Positions 9,002-17,477 of a stretch of DNA of 64,000 bases are shown here, piece after piece. Numbering within the stretch: the first letter of the stretch is position 1; each line of letters starts with the position of its first letter. Position numbers and translations under genes: made by a program. Source of the DNA: Devosia sp. FKR38. Lineage in GTDB: Bacteria; Pseudomonadota; Alphaproteobacteria; Rhizobiales; Devosiaceae. Below the pieces are notes generated by a model that was not told the DNA's origin, did no database searches, and saw only the letters and a program-made list of their open reading frames with translations. The stretch is taken from positions 447,836 through 511,835 of the forward strand of contig NZ_STGC01000002.1 in NCBI RefSeq assembly GCF_005222805.1. The letters are read 5' to 3'.

Positions 9002-10009
9002 ATGGCCAGTCACAAACCCAAAGTCCTGGTGACCCGGCGCCTGCCCGAGACGATCGAGGCGCGCATGGCGACCCTGTTCGAAACCGATGTCAACGAAGGC
9101 GATGTGACGCTGACGGCCGATGACATCATCGAAGGGCTGGACGGCAAGGAGGTGCTGGTCAGCTCCATCACCGACCGGATCGATGCCGAGCTGATCGCCC
9201 GGCTGCCGCCCAGCGTGCGGCTGATCGCCCAGTTCGGCAATGGCACCGACAATATCGACGTCGAGGCGGCCCGCGCCGCCGGGGTGACCGTGACCAATAC
9301 GCCTTCCGTGCTGACCGAGGACACCGCCGACATGGCCATGGTGCTCATGCTGGCGCTGCCGCGGCGGCTGGTGGAAGGCACGCAGATGCTGGTGCGCGAC
9401 GGGGTCTGGGCCGGCTGGTCGCCTACCTCCATGCTCGGCCACCGCCTGCGCGGCAAGGCGCTGGGCATTGTGGGCATGGGCCGCATCGGCACTGCCGTGG
9501 CGCAGCGGGCCCGGGCCTTTGGCCTCAACATCCATTACTACTCACGCAATCGCCGCCCGCCGGCGATCGAGACCCCGCTCGAGGCCACCTATTGGCCCGA
9601 TCTGGACGCCATGGTGCGGGCGGTGGACATTGTCTCGCTGCACACGCCGCTGACGCGCGAGACCTATCACCTGCTCTCGGCCGAGCGGCTGAAGGCGATG
9701 CGGCCAGGCAGCTTTGTGGTCAATGTCAGCCGGCCCGAACTGCTCGACGAGCGGGCTCTGATGGACGAGATCGAAACAGGCCATCTCAGTGGCGCAGCGC
9801 TCGACGTGTTCGAGAACCGCAATGGCATTGATCCGCGCCTCTTGGCGCTGGCGGAGGCCAACAAGGTGGTGCTGACGGCCCATATGGCCTCGGCAACGCT
9901 GGAAGCGCGGGTGGAAATGGGCGAGACGGTGATCGTCAATATCCGCGCCTTCATGGACGGGCACCAGCCGCCGCATCGCGTGCTGCCCGAGAGCCGCATG
10001 CGCGCCTGA
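9002..10009 (+). CDS. D-isomer-specific 2-hydroxyacid dehydrogenase (glyoxylate/hydroxypyruvate reductase-like)
   Basis: Cytoplasmic NAD(P)-dependent oxidoreductase of 335 aa. The nucleotide-binding motif GIVGMGRIGTAVAQR lies near residue 155. The catalytic triad is visible as Arg in VNVSRPELLDE, Glu in DVFENR and His in LTAHMAS. The Arg is followed by PELLDE instead of the usual GGLVDE, so it belongs to a divergent branch often annotated as D-glycerate dehydrogenase. It is monocistronic and divergent from the SH3 gene. The substrate cannot be deduced from sequence alone. The start MASHKPKVLVTRR at 9002 is preferred over an upstream in-frame ATG at 8960, which would add a non-conserved leader. 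Confidence 0.88.
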   Translation: MASHKPKVLVTRRLPETIEARMATLFETDVNEGDVTLTADDIIEGLDGKEVLVSSITDRIDAELIARLPPSVRLIAQFGNGTDNIDVEAARAAGVTVTNTPSVLTEDTADMAMVLMLALPRRLVEGTQMLVRDGVWAGWSPTSMLGHRLRGKALGIVGMGRIGTAVAQRARAFGLNIHYYSRNRRPPAIETPLEATYWPDLDAMVRAVDIVSLHTPLTRETYHLLSAERLKAMRPGSFVVNVSRPELLDERALMDEIETGHLSGAALDVFENRNGIDPRLLALAEANKVVLTAHMASATLEARVEMGETVIVNIRAFMDGHQPPHRVLPESRMRA

Positions 10010-10167
10010 GCCGCGCGGGGGCCTCGCCCGGAGACGTGATCGCAATCGATTTCATTGGTGCTTGCCGGGCATGGGTCATCTCGCCTATGGATCTGCCCGG
10101 TCACGGGCGCCCCTGAGGAGGCGGCGCCCCCGAAGGTGACCGCTGTGAGTGTGAGGAGACGCGGGCG

Positions 10168-10836
10168 ATGGCGAAACTATGGAGCCGTTTGGCGGCAATG
10201 GGTCTGGCGCTGCTGGCAGTGAGCCCGGCGCTGGCTGAGGACAGCGCTGACATTCCCGTCAAGGAAGTGGGCAATGGGCTGGTGCTCGATGCCCTGGGCC
10301 ACAGCTTCAGCGTGCCGCTGCCCGATTGGCTGACCCCGGCCGAGCGGCTGAGCGGCAAGGTGCTGCCGTTGGTGACGCCGGACTATAATGCCGACGCCAA
10401 GCAGGCCCTGCTCGAATTCTATCCCAAGGGTGAGGATGCCAAGGCCTGGAGCACGCTTTATGCCATGCGCATCACGCTCGAGGCCGGGCGGCCGCTGACC
10501 GATTATCGCAGCGCGGTGATGTTTGGCTATAGCCAGACCTGCAAGCCAGAACTCACCGGCTTTTTCACCTTCGGCGAAGACCAGGGCGATGCCCTGGCGC
10601 CGCTGGGCTTTGTCTGCGGTGCCTATATGGACCATCTGGCCGACTATCGCGGCCAGGGCGAAGTGATGGTGGTGAGCTTTGCCAAGAGCGAAAAGGGCGT
10701 GGCCATTGTCTATCAGGAATGGCGCGGCAAGGCGTTCGATCCCTCCGACCCCAAGACCTGGCCGGTGGATGCCGAACGGCTCAAACAGCGGGCCGAACAG
10801 TTCGGCAGCGAAGCCCGGCTGACGCTGGCGGATTGA
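10168..10836 (+). CDS. Secreted protein of unknown function
   Basis: 222 aa with a clear signal peptide (MAKLWSRLAAMGLALLAVSPALAEDS), so probably periplasmic. No catalytic motif was recognised. Two cysteines (YSQTCKPEL and GFVCGAYMD) sit in the middle and may form a disulfide. It lies 31 nt upstream of rbfA on the same strand and could be cotranscribed with rbfA and truB, although function does not suggest this. The start ATG follows GTGAGGAGACGCGGGCG, a good ribosome-binding site. Confidence 0.7.
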   Translation: MAKLWSRLAAMGLALLAVSPALAEDSADIPVKEVGNGLVLDALGHSFSVPLPDWLTPAERLSGKVLPLVTPDYNADAKQALLEFYPKGEDAKAWSTLYAMRITLEAGRPLTDYRSAVMFGYSQTCKPELTGFFTFGEDQGDALAPLGFVCGAYMDHLADYRGQGEVMVVSFAKSEKGVAIVYQEWRGKAFDPSDPKTWPVDAERLKQRAEQFGSEARLTLAD

Positions 10837-10867
10837 CGGGAGCGCGGGGAGGGCATAATTCCCCGCC

Positions 10868-11275
10868 ATGAGCAAAGATAACAAATCCAGCGGTCCGACC
10901 CAACGCTCGCTGCGCGTGGGTGAATTGGTCCGCCATGCCCTGGCCGACATGTTCGCCCGTGGGGACATCGATGACGACGCCCTGCGCGGCGCGGTGATCA
11001 CCGTGCCCGAGGTGCGCATGAGCCCTGATCTCAAGATCGCCAATGCCTATATCATGCCCCTGGGCGGCGCCCATGCGGACGAGATCGTGGCGGCGCTGAA
11101 CCGGCATCGCAAATATGTGCGCGGCCGCGTGGCGCCGCAGGTGAACCTCAAGTTTGCGCCCGAAGTGCGCTTTCTGGTGGATGACACCTTCGAGGAAGCC
11201 AGCCGCATCGATGCGCTGCTGCGCTCGCAGAAGGTGCAGCGCGACCTTGATGACGACGGCGGCGAGACCGATTGA
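10868..11275 (+). CDS. rbfA: Ribosome-binding factor A
   Basis: Cytoplasmic 30S assembly factor of 135 aa with the KH-like core. The characteristic segment [25 protein letters not shown] is followed by [24 protein letters not shown] and [34 protein letters not shown]. The stop overlaps the TTG start of truB. The usual upstream neighbours in alphaproteobacteria (nusA, infB) are absent here, which is unusual for the order. Confidence 0.95.
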   Translation: MSKDNKSSGPTQRSLRVGELVRHALADMFARGDIDDDALRGAVITVPEVRMSPDLKIANAYIMPLGGAHADEIVAALNRHRKYVRGRVAPQVNLKFAPEVRFLVDDTFEEASRIDALLRSQKVQRDLDDDGGETD

Positions 11276-12174
11276 GCGCCCCCAAACGCGTCAAGCGACC
11301 CATCTCCGGCTGGGTGGTGCTGAACAAGCCCTATGACATGACGTCCACCCAGGCGGTGGGCAAGGTGCGCTGGCTGTTCAGCGCGGCCAAGGCCGGCCAT
11401 GCCGGCACGCTCGATCCGCTGGCCACCGGCATTCTGCCCATTGCCCTGGGCGAGGCCACCAAGGCCGTGCCGCAGGTGCAGGACGGCACCAAGATCTATC
11501 GCTTCGCCATTGCCTGGGGCAGCGCCACCACCACCGACGATACCGAGGGCGCGGTGATCGCCACCTCGGATGTGCGGCCGGACCGGGCGGCGCTTGAAGC
11601 GGTGCTGCCGGCCTTCACCGGCACCATCCTGCAGCGGCCGCCGATCTATTCGGCGCTCAAGATCGATGGCGAACGCGCCTATGACCTGGCCCGGGCCGGC
11701 GAGACGGTGACGCTGGAGCCGCGCGAGATCGACGTCGACAGCATTACCCTGGTCGAGCATGGCGCCGAGCAGTCGGTGCTCGAGGTCAGCTGTGGCAAGG
11801 GCACCTATGTGCGCTCGCTGGCGCGCGACATTGCCGAGGCGCTCGGAACGCGGGGCCATGTGAGCCTGCTGCACCGCGCGGCGGTGGGGCCGTTCAACGA
11901 CGGTGATGCCGTGACCATCGAGCAGCTCGAAGCGCTGGACCAGGACGGGCGCGACCGCCTGCTCAAGCCGGTCTGGGCCGGCTTTGGCGCGCTGCCGGAG
12001 ATCCGGCTCGATGCCCTCCAGGCCAATGGCGTGCGCCATGGCAATCCGGTGCTGCTGACCGGCGCCGGGGCGCCGGTGTCGCTGGAGGAATGCTGGGCCA
12101 GCCACAAGGGCGAGGCCCTGGCCACCGGCTGGGTGGAATATGGCCAGTTCCGGCCGCGCCGGGTGTTCAACTAG
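11272..12174 (+). CDS. truB: tRNA pseudouridine(55) synthase
   Basis: Cytoplasmic enzyme of 300 aa that makes pseudouridine 55 in the tRNA T-loop. The catalytic Asp lies in [16 protein letters not shown] near residue 46, and [29 protein letters not shown] and [19 protein letters not shown] follow as expected. The start is a TTG that overlaps the rbfA stop (TTGA), so translation is coupled. The TAG stop is the first triplet of a dispersed repeat. rpsO and pnp, the usual downstream neighbours, are missing. Confidence 0.95.
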   Translation: MSAPKRVKRPISGWVVLNKPYDMTSTQAVGKVRWLFSAAKAGHAGTLDPLATGILPIALGEATKAVPQVQDGTKIYRFAIAWGSATTTDDTEGAVIATSDVRPDRAALEAVLPAFTGTILQRPPIYSALKIDGERAYDLARAGETVTLEPREIDVDSITLVEHGAEQSVLEVSCGKGTYVRSLARDIAEALGTRGHVSLLHRAAVGPFNDGDAVTIEQLEALDQDGRDRLLKPVWAGFGALPEIRLDALQANGVRHGNPVLLTGAGAPVSLEECWASHKGEALATGWVEYGQFRPRRVFN

Positions 12175-12344
12175 ATCGTTTCAAGGTCCGACTGACGCGG
12201 TTCGATCGCCCCCTCCCCCTTGAGGGGAGGGTCGGGGTGGGGGTGGTTCTGTGGGTCGCCGGATGACCCCCTCCCTCGTTCCCTCCCCTCAAGGGGGAGG
12301 GAGGCAAAGGAGCCGCAAATCCGCTGAAGAGCGAAACGCTCCAG
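12172..12344. repeat. Dispersed repeat, family 2 (CCTCCCCCTTGAGGGG), copy A
   Basis: About 170 nt. Left half contains CCCTCCCCCTTGAGGGGAGG and right half CCCTCCCCTCAAGGGGGAGG, which are reverse complements, and each half is itself near-palindromic. Ends are short inverted repeats (ATCGTTTC at left, GAAACGCT at right). Copy B lies at 38030-38206 with strong similarity across the whole length, including AGGCAAAGGAGCCGCAAA. truB takes its TAG stop from the left end. Confidence 0.85.
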
Positions 12345-12353
12345 ACAAGAAAA

Positions 12354-12380
12354 AGGCGGGACCTGCGTCCCGCCTCTTTT
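12354..12380. terminator. Terminator between truB and the micro-protein gene
   Basis: AGGCGGGAC (12354-12362), loop CTGC, GTCCCGCCT (12367-12375), then CTTTT. Runs of A precede the stem, so it can work on both strands for the convergent genes. Confidence 0.8.
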
Positions 12381-12391
12381 GTTTTCTGCCT

Positions 12392-12469
12392 CTAGTGAAG
12401 GAAGAAAATGATGATGATGATCAGCCAGATCGGCACGCCGAGCAGCCAGAGAGCAAGTCCTCTAAACAT
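12392..12469 (-). CDS. Membrane micro-protein, 25 aa
   Basis: An open frame of 25 codons encodes a single hydrophobic helix: MFRGLALWLLGVP, then an isoleucine run (WLIIIIIFF) ending LH. AAAGGA lies 7 nt upstream of the ATG. It is 15 nt downstream of the larger membrane-protein gene ending at 12485 and shares its strand, and the convergent terminator follows its stop. It is too short for most gene finders. Function is unknown; it may associate with the neighbouring membrane protein. Confidence 0.6.
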   Translation of the reverse strand: MFRGLALWLLGVPIWLIIIIIFFLH

Positions 12470-12484
12470 GGGTTGGTCCTTTCT

Positions 12485-13378
12485 CTAGAAGCGACGGAAA
12501 ACGTCGACGAAGGCGGTGTTGTTGTCGCGGTGATTGCCACCCTTCTGGGCAGCCCAGAAGGCACCAATCGCCGAGATCAGCAGCGAGGCGGCCAGCAGGA
12601 ACGCACCGATGATGGTGGTGTTGCGGGCCAGGCGAGCGGCCTTGATGGCCTCGGCACGGGCAGCGTCATAGCTGGTGACGGCCTGGTCGACACGGGCCTT
12701 GGCCTCGTCGGGGGTCAGGCCCGTATTTGCGGCAACCGATTGGGCCAGATAGGTGCGATCGGCTTCCGACACGGTGCCATCACCCAGGGTTGCCTGGGCA
12801 AAGATGCCGGCGGCTTCCGAGCGGGCCGGGGCGGTATCGGTGCCGGCGGTCGAGCGGAACATGGTGTTCACCAGATAGGCATTGGGGTCGAGCGAGGCGC
12901 CCGTGCCCTCAGCCACATTGGAGGCTGCAAGGGTGGCGGTGCTGGCGGCAGAGCCGACAGCACTGGCCGCTGCGCCGATGCCACCGACAGCGATCACCGC
13001 GCCGAGGATGGCTGCGCCCGCCCAGACCAGCAGGCCATGGGCCCCGTCGCGCAGGTCGCTTTCATCTTCGGTGGCGTCGAAATGGCGCCGACGCAGACGG
13101 CCGGCCAGGTAGCCGCCGGCCATGAAACTGGAGATCTGCACCCAGAGGAACCAGCTGGCGGCGACAATGCCGATCACCAGAGGATTGGGACCATTGCGAT
13201 AGGTGAAGTCGAGGAAGTTGAGGCCAACCGCCGAGCCAAAGCTGATCAGCACCAGGCTGATGGCGGTGGCCAGGACAATGCCGGCGATGATGGCGGACCA
13301 ATCGACATAGCTCGACTGTTCCCGGGAGGGGGCGGCTGCATCGGTCACGATGACGCCGGGCGTTGTATCAATGCTCAT
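12485..13378 (-). CDS. Integral membrane protein of unknown function (PhnA-like of Rhizobiales)
   Basis: 297 aa. The N-terminal half has about four transmembrane helices beginning VDWSAIIAGIVLATAISLVLISFGSAVGL, a soluble central segment of about 100 residues rich in Ala, Thr and Asp (roughly 165-250) follows, and a final helix (NTTIIGAFLLAASLLISAIGAFWAA) lies near the C-terminus. Similar proteins in Rhizobiales are labelled PhnA-like, without known function. ATG at 13378 is preceded by AGGAG. Two micro-protein genes flank it on the same strand, suggesting a three-gene unit. Confidence 0.75.
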   Translation of the reverse strand: MSIDTTPGVIVTDAAAPSREQSSYVDWSAIIAGIVLATAISLVLISFGSAVGLNFLDFTYRNGPNPLVIGIVAASWFLWVQISSFMAGGYLAGRLRRRHFDATEDESDLRDGAHGLLVWAGAAILGAVIAVGGIGAAASAVGSAASTATLAASNVAEGTGASLDPNAYLVNTMFRSTAGTDTAPARSEAAGIFAQATLGDGTVSEADRTYLAQSVAANTGLTPDEAKARVDQAVTSYDAARAEAIKAARLARNTTIIGAFLLAASLLISAIGAFWAAQKGGNHRDNNTAFVDVFRRF

Positions 13379-13425
13379 TGTGGGAGCTCCTGTCTGGTTT
13401 TTGGGTGCGAGAGCGCTCGAAAAAC

Positions 13426-13500
13426 TCAAGCAAGACCAATAAAGGACAGGATGGCCATAACGATCACAACAAGACCGACGAGATAGATAATAGAATTCAT
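13426..13500 (-). CDS. Membrane micro-protein, 24 aa
   Basis: A 24-codon frame begins MNSIIYLVGLVVIVMA and ends FIGLA, a single hydrophobic helix. GAGGG lies 5 nt upstream of the ATG. It is the first gene of the unit with the 297-aa membrane protein, 47 nt upstream of it. Function is unknown. The ribosome-binding site and context are the main support. Confidence 0.6.
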   Translation of the reverse strand: MNSIIYLVGLVVIVMAILSFIGLA

Positions 13501-13610
13501 GATAGCCCTCATTCAAATCAGTAGAGTTTTCAGTATTCAATTTGCAGAAGCAGCATCAATCCGCCGGTTCTGACTATCGAACTTCAATATCTAGATTTGA
13601 AAAGAGGCAA

Positions 13611-13639
13611 GAAAAAGGACGGGGATTTCTCCCCGTCCT
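13611..13639 (-). terminator. Terminator of the pyrimidine catabolic operon
   Basis: On the minus strand AGGACGGGGA (13639-13630), loop GAAA, TCCCCGTCCT, then TTTTTC. It lies 36 nt after the stop of the substrate-binding protein gene, the last gene of the operon. Confidence 0.85.
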
Positions 13640-13674
13640 GATAGCGCGTTACTGATATTATTCCAGATGGAGAT

Positions 13675-14649
13675 TTATTTCAGCGCGTCGGTGACGACCG
13701 TGCTGTAGGCGCCGGCGGGCTCAGCATTGATGATCTTCTGGTCGAGCAGCGCCTTGACCGTGCGGTCATAGGTGGCCATGTCGAGGGCCGGGTCGGCGGC
13801 ATCGACGAGCTTGCTGACTTCGCCAACCATATAGAGCTGGTGGGCCAGTTCAGCGGCGCCGGTGTCATCGCTGTCGACCACGATCTGGGCGGCTTCCTCG
13901 GGATTGTCGAGGGCATATTTCCAGCCGGCCATGGAGGCCTTCACGAAGCGGGTATAGGCGTCGACCTTGGCCGGATCGGCCAGGGTGTCTTCCATGACAT
14001 AGAGACCGTCTTCGAGCAGGTCATTGCCCATGTCGGTATAGTTGAAGATGGTCAGATTGTCCGGGCCGTAGCCGGCATCGAGGGCCTGACCATATTCATT
14101 GTAGGTCATCACCGAGATACAGTCGGCCTGCTTCTGGATCATGGGCTGGATGTCAAAGCTCTGCTGCAGCACCTTGACGTCGCCGCCTTCGGCGGTGTTG
14201 AGGCCCAGCTTGTTCATCCAGGCAAAGAAGGGATATTCATTGCCGAAGAACCAGACGCCCAGGGTGTGACCCTTGAAATCGGCTTCGGTGGTGATGCCGG
14301 TTTCCTTGGGGCAGATCATCATCAGGCCGCTGCGCTTGAACGGCTGGGCGATATTGACGAGGGGCACACCTTTTTCGCGGGCCGACAGGGCGCCGCCCAT
14401 CCAGTCGACGATCACGTCGGCGCCGCCGCCGGCGATCACCTGCTCGGGCGCCACATTGGGGCCGCCGGGCGCAATGGTCACGTCCAGGTTCTCATCGGTG
14501 TAGAACCCCTTCGCCTTGGCCACGATGTAGCCGGCGAACTGTGCCTGGGTGACCCACTTGAGCTGGAGCGTCAGCTTGTCCTGCGCATGCGCGGCGGTTG
14601 CAGCCAGCGCGAAGGCGCTTGCGGTCAATGCCAATAGAAGCTTCTTCAT
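13675..14649 (-). CDS. ABC transporter substrate-binding protein, NMT1/THI5 family
   Basis: Periplasmic binding protein of 324 aa with a Sec signal peptide (MKKLLLALTASAFALAATAAHAQ). The opening KLTLQLKWVTQAQFAGYIVAKAKGFYTDENLDVTIAPGGP is the standard start of the NMT1/THI5-like fold, which binds pyrimidine-like and other heterocyclic ligands. It is the last gene of an operon for dihydropyrimidine breakdown, so uptake of uracil, thymine, dihydropyrimidines or hydantoins is a reasonable inference. Ligand identity is untested. Confidence 0.88.
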   Translation of the reverse strand: MKKLLLALTASAFALAATAAHAQDKLTLQLKWVTQAQFAGYIVAKAKGFYTDENLDVTIAPGGPNVAPEQVIAGGGADVIVDWMGGALSAREKGVPLVNIAQPFKRSGLMMICPKETGITTEADFKGHTLGVWFFGNEYPFFAWMNKLGLNTAEGGDVKVLQQSFDIQPMIQKQADCISVMTYNEYGQALDAGYGPDNLTIFNYTDMGNDLLEDGLYVMEDTLADPAKVDAYTRFVKASMAGWKYALDNPEEAAQIVVDSDDTGAAELAHQLYMVGEVSKLVDAADPALDMATYDRTVKALLDQKIINAEPAGAYSTVVTDALK

Positions 14650-14670
14650 TTCTGTCGTCCCTTACCCCAG

Positions 14671-15792
14671 TTATGCCCGTCCACCACGGACGGACGGATG
14701 CCAGAAGGTGACCGCCCTTTCGATGAGCGCTATCACCCCATAAAAGGCAGACCCCGCCACCGCCGCCACGGCGATCTCTGCCCAGACCAGGTCGATATTG
14801 AGCTTGCCGACCTCGGTCGAAATCCGGAACCCCATTCCCACAATGGGGGTTCCGAAGAACTCCGCTACGATTGCGCCGATCAAGGCCAGAGTCGAGTTGA
14901 TCTTGAGGGCGTTGAAGATAAAGGGCGCTGCCGCCGGCAGGCGCAGCTTGAGCAGCGTCTGGCTGTAGCTGGCGGCATAGGTGCGCATCAGGTCGCGCTC
15001 GATGGACGAGGCCTGGCTGAGCCCGGCGACGGTGTTGACCAGCATGGGAAAGAAGGTCATCGCCACCACCACCGCCGCCTTGGACTGCCAGTCAAAGCCG
15101 AACCACATCACCATGATGGGCGCGATGCCGATGACGGGCAGGGCCGAGACGAAATTGCCGATGGGCAGCAGGCCGCGCTTGAGGAAGGGCGAGCGATCCA
15201 CCAGGATCGCCACGATAAAGCCGGCGCCGCAGCCCATGGCATAGCCGGCCAGCACGGCCTTGAGGAAGGTCTGCTGGAAGTCGGCCACCAGGGTTGGCAC
15301 CGAAGCGAGCAGCCGGGTCCAGATCTGGCTGGGCGCCGGCAACAGCACCTGGGGCACATTGGCGCCGCGCGTCACCACCTCCCAGACAAACAGCAGCGCC
15401 AGGCCAAAGAGCACCGGGATGACGAGGCCGAAGACACGCCCCGAAACCTGGCGGCTGCGGATGGCCTGCGACAGGCGCTCGACAAACAGCCAGGCGAAGG
15501 CCCAACAGGCGACCAGCGCCAGCCAGAAATAGGCGGGCTCGGTGGCAAACAGCGGCAGGGCCTGCAGCAGGGCCATAGCGCCCAGCAGCATGAGCAGGCC
15601 ATCGATCCATAGCGGCACCGGCAGGCGGACCCGCAGCAGGGTCAGCGTGCCCAGCCCGACAAAGGCCAAGAGCGGCAGCGGCGCATCGCCACTGAGCAGG
15701 GCCAGCACCAGCGCCAGGGCGCAGACCAGCCCGGCCAAGAGGGCCAGGCCCTGTTGCAGGCGGCTGAGGGTGGGGCGGGTCATGGCGGTCAT
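14671..15792 (-). CDS. ABC transporter permease with an extended N-terminal membrane region
   Basis: Inner-membrane permease of 373 aa, larger than its partner. The first 130 residues add about four hydrophobic helices before the standard permease core (LLFVWEVVTRGANVPQVLLPAPSQIWTRL). The core has the SsuC/TauC-type fold and the ATPase-contact loop around YSQTLLKLRLPAAAPFIFNALK. The start overlaps the stop of the partner permease by ATGA; an in-frame ATG at 15783 is an alternative. It forms a heterodimeric channel with the next protein. Confidence 0.87.
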   Translation of the reverse strand: MTAMTRPTLSRLQQGLALLAGLVCALALVLALLSGDAPLPLLAFVGLGTLTLLRVRLPVPLWIDGLLMLLGAMALLQALPLFATEPAYFWLALVACWAFAWLFVERLSQAIRSRQVSGRVFGLVIPVLFGLALLFVWEVVTRGANVPQVLLPAPSQIWTRLLASVPTLVADFQQTFLKAVLAGYAMGCGAGFIVAILVDRSPFLKRGLLPIGNFVSALPVIGIAPIMVMWFGFDWQSKAAVVVAMTFFPMLVNTVAGLSQASSIERDLMRTYAASYSQTLLKLRLPAAAPFIFNALKINSTLALIGAIVAEFFGTPIVGMGFRISTEVGKLNIDLVWAEIAVAAVAGSAFYGVIALIERAVTFWHPSVRGGRA

Positions 15793-16670
15793 GGCCGGGC
15801 TCCCATGGCACGATTGACGAGGCGCTCGGCGGCGCCAACGGCGATGACCAGCACGGCCGCGAGGCCCGCGGCGATGAACAGCGCTGCCCAGATCTGGATG
15901 GTCTGGCCATTGTAGGAGCCGGTGAGCAGGCGCACGCCCAGGCCACCGCCGGCATTGTTGGAGAGCTCGCCCACCACGGCGCCGATCAGGGAAATGGCGA
16001 TGCCCACCTTCATGGAGGCAAAGAGGAACGGTATGGCGGCCGGCCAGCGCAGCTTGGAGAACACCTGCCAGGGCGTGGCGCTATAGGTGTGCATGAGGTC
16101 AAGCTGGATGGCCTCGGGCGTGCGCAGGCCTTTGACCATGCCGACCACCACCGGGAAGAAGCTGAGATACATCGAGATCAGCGCCTTGGGCAAAAGGCCA
16201 GTGACGCCCACGGCGCCCAGGCCCACCACCACCATGGGCGCGATGGCCAGAATGGGAATGGTTTGGCTGGCGATGATCCAGGGCATCAGCGAGCGCTCGG
16301 AGGCGTCGTTGTGGACGATGACCACGGCCAGGCCAATGCCCAACAGCGTGCCCAGCGCGAAGCCGAGCAGGGTCGCCGAAAGGGTGATGCTGGCGTGATA
16401 GGCCAGCGAACGCTTGGAGGCGATATCGGTGCCCACGGTGGCATTCCAGATTTCGCCCGCCACCTGATGCGGCGCGGGCAGCACGGGCTTGTCCTGGCTC
16501 CAGGTCTGGCCGATGAATTCGGTGGCGCCAACGCTGTCGAGCCCAGCGCGCTGGTTGAGCGTGGTCTGCCAGGGGGCATTCATCCAGATGGCGGCGGCAT
16601 ACCAGAACAGGCCAATGGCCAGCAGGACGATCAGGATGGGCGCTGTCTTGCCGGCAAGGAGCTGTCGCAC
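15789..16670 (-). CDS. ABC transporter permease (SsuC/TauC-like)
   Basis: Inner-membrane permease of 293 aa starting from GTG at 16670, 3 nt after the ATPase stop. It has an N-terminal helix, a periplasmic stretch with VLPAPHQVAGEIWNATVG, then the permease core with the EAA-like loop at WQVFSKLRWPAAIPFLFASMK. It pairs with the 373-aa permease. Substrate assignment rests on operon context. Confidence 0.87.
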   Translation of the reverse strand: MRQLLAGKTAPILIVLLAIGLFWYAAAIWMNAPWQTTLNQRAGLDSVGATEFIGQTWSQDKPVLPAPHQVAGEIWNATVGTDIASKRSLAYHASITLSATLLGFALGTLLGIGLAVVIVHNDASERSLMPWIIASQTIPILAIAPMVVVGLGAVGVTGLLPKALISMYLSFFPVVVGMVKGLRTPEAIQLDLMHTYSATPWQVFSKLRWPAAIPFLFASMKVGIAISLIGAVVGELSNNAGGGLGVRLLTGSYNGQTIQIWAALFIAAGLAAVLVIAVGAAERLVNRAMGARP

Positions 16671-16673
16671 GCC

Positions 16674-17477
16674 CTATTCCTCGTAGCTGTGGCCGGCGCG
16701 CAGCCCGTCGCGGACCCGCGCGGCGAGGCGCAGGAACTCTGGCGTCTCGCGGATGTCGAGCGGGCGTTCGGCAGGCAGATCGCTCTCGATGATGTCGGTG
16801 ACCCGGCCGGGGCGCGGGCTCATCACCACGATCTTGGTGGAAAGATAGACCGCCTCGGGAATGGAATGGGTGACAAAGGCAATGGTCTTTCTGGTGCGGG
16901 CCCAGAGCTTGAGCAGCTCGGAGTTGAGATGGTCCCGCACGATTTCGTCGAGCGCGCCAAAGGGCTCGTCCATCAGCAGCAGATCGGCGTCAAAGGACAG
17001 GGCGCGGGCAATCGAGGCGCGCTGCTGCATGCCGCCCGAGAGCTGCCAGGGATATTTGTTCTCAAAGCCGGTGAGGTTGACCAGCTCCAGCGTGCGGGCG
17101 ATGCGCTCGGCCTTGTCGGATAGCCCCATGATTTCGAGCGGCAGGGCGACGTTCTGGGCGATGGTGCGCCAGGGGTAAAGCGCCGGCGCCTGGAACACAT
17201 AGCCATAGGCGCGGTTGAGGCGGGCATCCGACGGCGTGGTGCCATTGACGGTCAGCGTGCCCGATGTGGGCTGCTCAAGATCGGCAATGGTGCGCAGGAA
17301 CGTGGTCTTGCCGCAGCCCGACGGCCCGATGAAGGAGACGAACTCTCCCTTGTTGATGGTCAGGTTGACGTCGCTCAGCGCAATGACGTCGCCATCATTG
17401 GTGGGAAAGGTCAGCCCGAGGTTTTGGGCGCGGACCACGGCCATGGCGTCTTGCGAAGAGGGGGCGAGTTCGGTCAC
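16674..17477 (-). CDS. ABC transporter ATP-binding protein (SsuB/TauB-like)
   Basis: Cytoplasmic ATPase of 267 aa. Walker A GPSGCGKTT near residue 53, signature LSGGMQQR near 145, Walker B LLLMDEPFGALDE and H-loop VTHSIPEA are intact. It starts with GTG, overlapping the NUDIX gene stop (GTGA). It belongs to the nitrate/sulfonate/taurine group that works with NMT1-type binding proteins. Confidence 0.92.
   Translation of the reverse strand: MTELAPSSQDAMAVVRAQNLGLTFPTNDGDVIALSDVNLTINKGEFVSFIGPSGCGKTTFLRTIADLEQPTSGTLTVNGTTPSDARLNRAYGYVFQAPALYPWRTIAQNVALPLEIMGLSDKAERIARTLELVNLTGFENKYPWQLSGGMQQRASIARALSFDADLLLMDEPFGALDEIVRDHLNSELLKLWARTRKTIAFVTHSIPEAVYLSTKIVVMSPRPGRVTDIIESDLPAERPLDIRETPEFLRLAARVRDGLRAGHSYEE

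Noticed and set aside
10105-10129. GGGCGCC/GGCGCCC hairpin before the secreted protein gene as a terminator
   Set aside because: Seven pairs with an 11-nt loop and no T-run; too weak in DNA of this GC content.
12405-12425. ATGATGATG microsatellite
   Set aside because: It encodes the isoleucine run of the 25-aa membrane protein on the minus strand; too short to be a variable repeat by itself.
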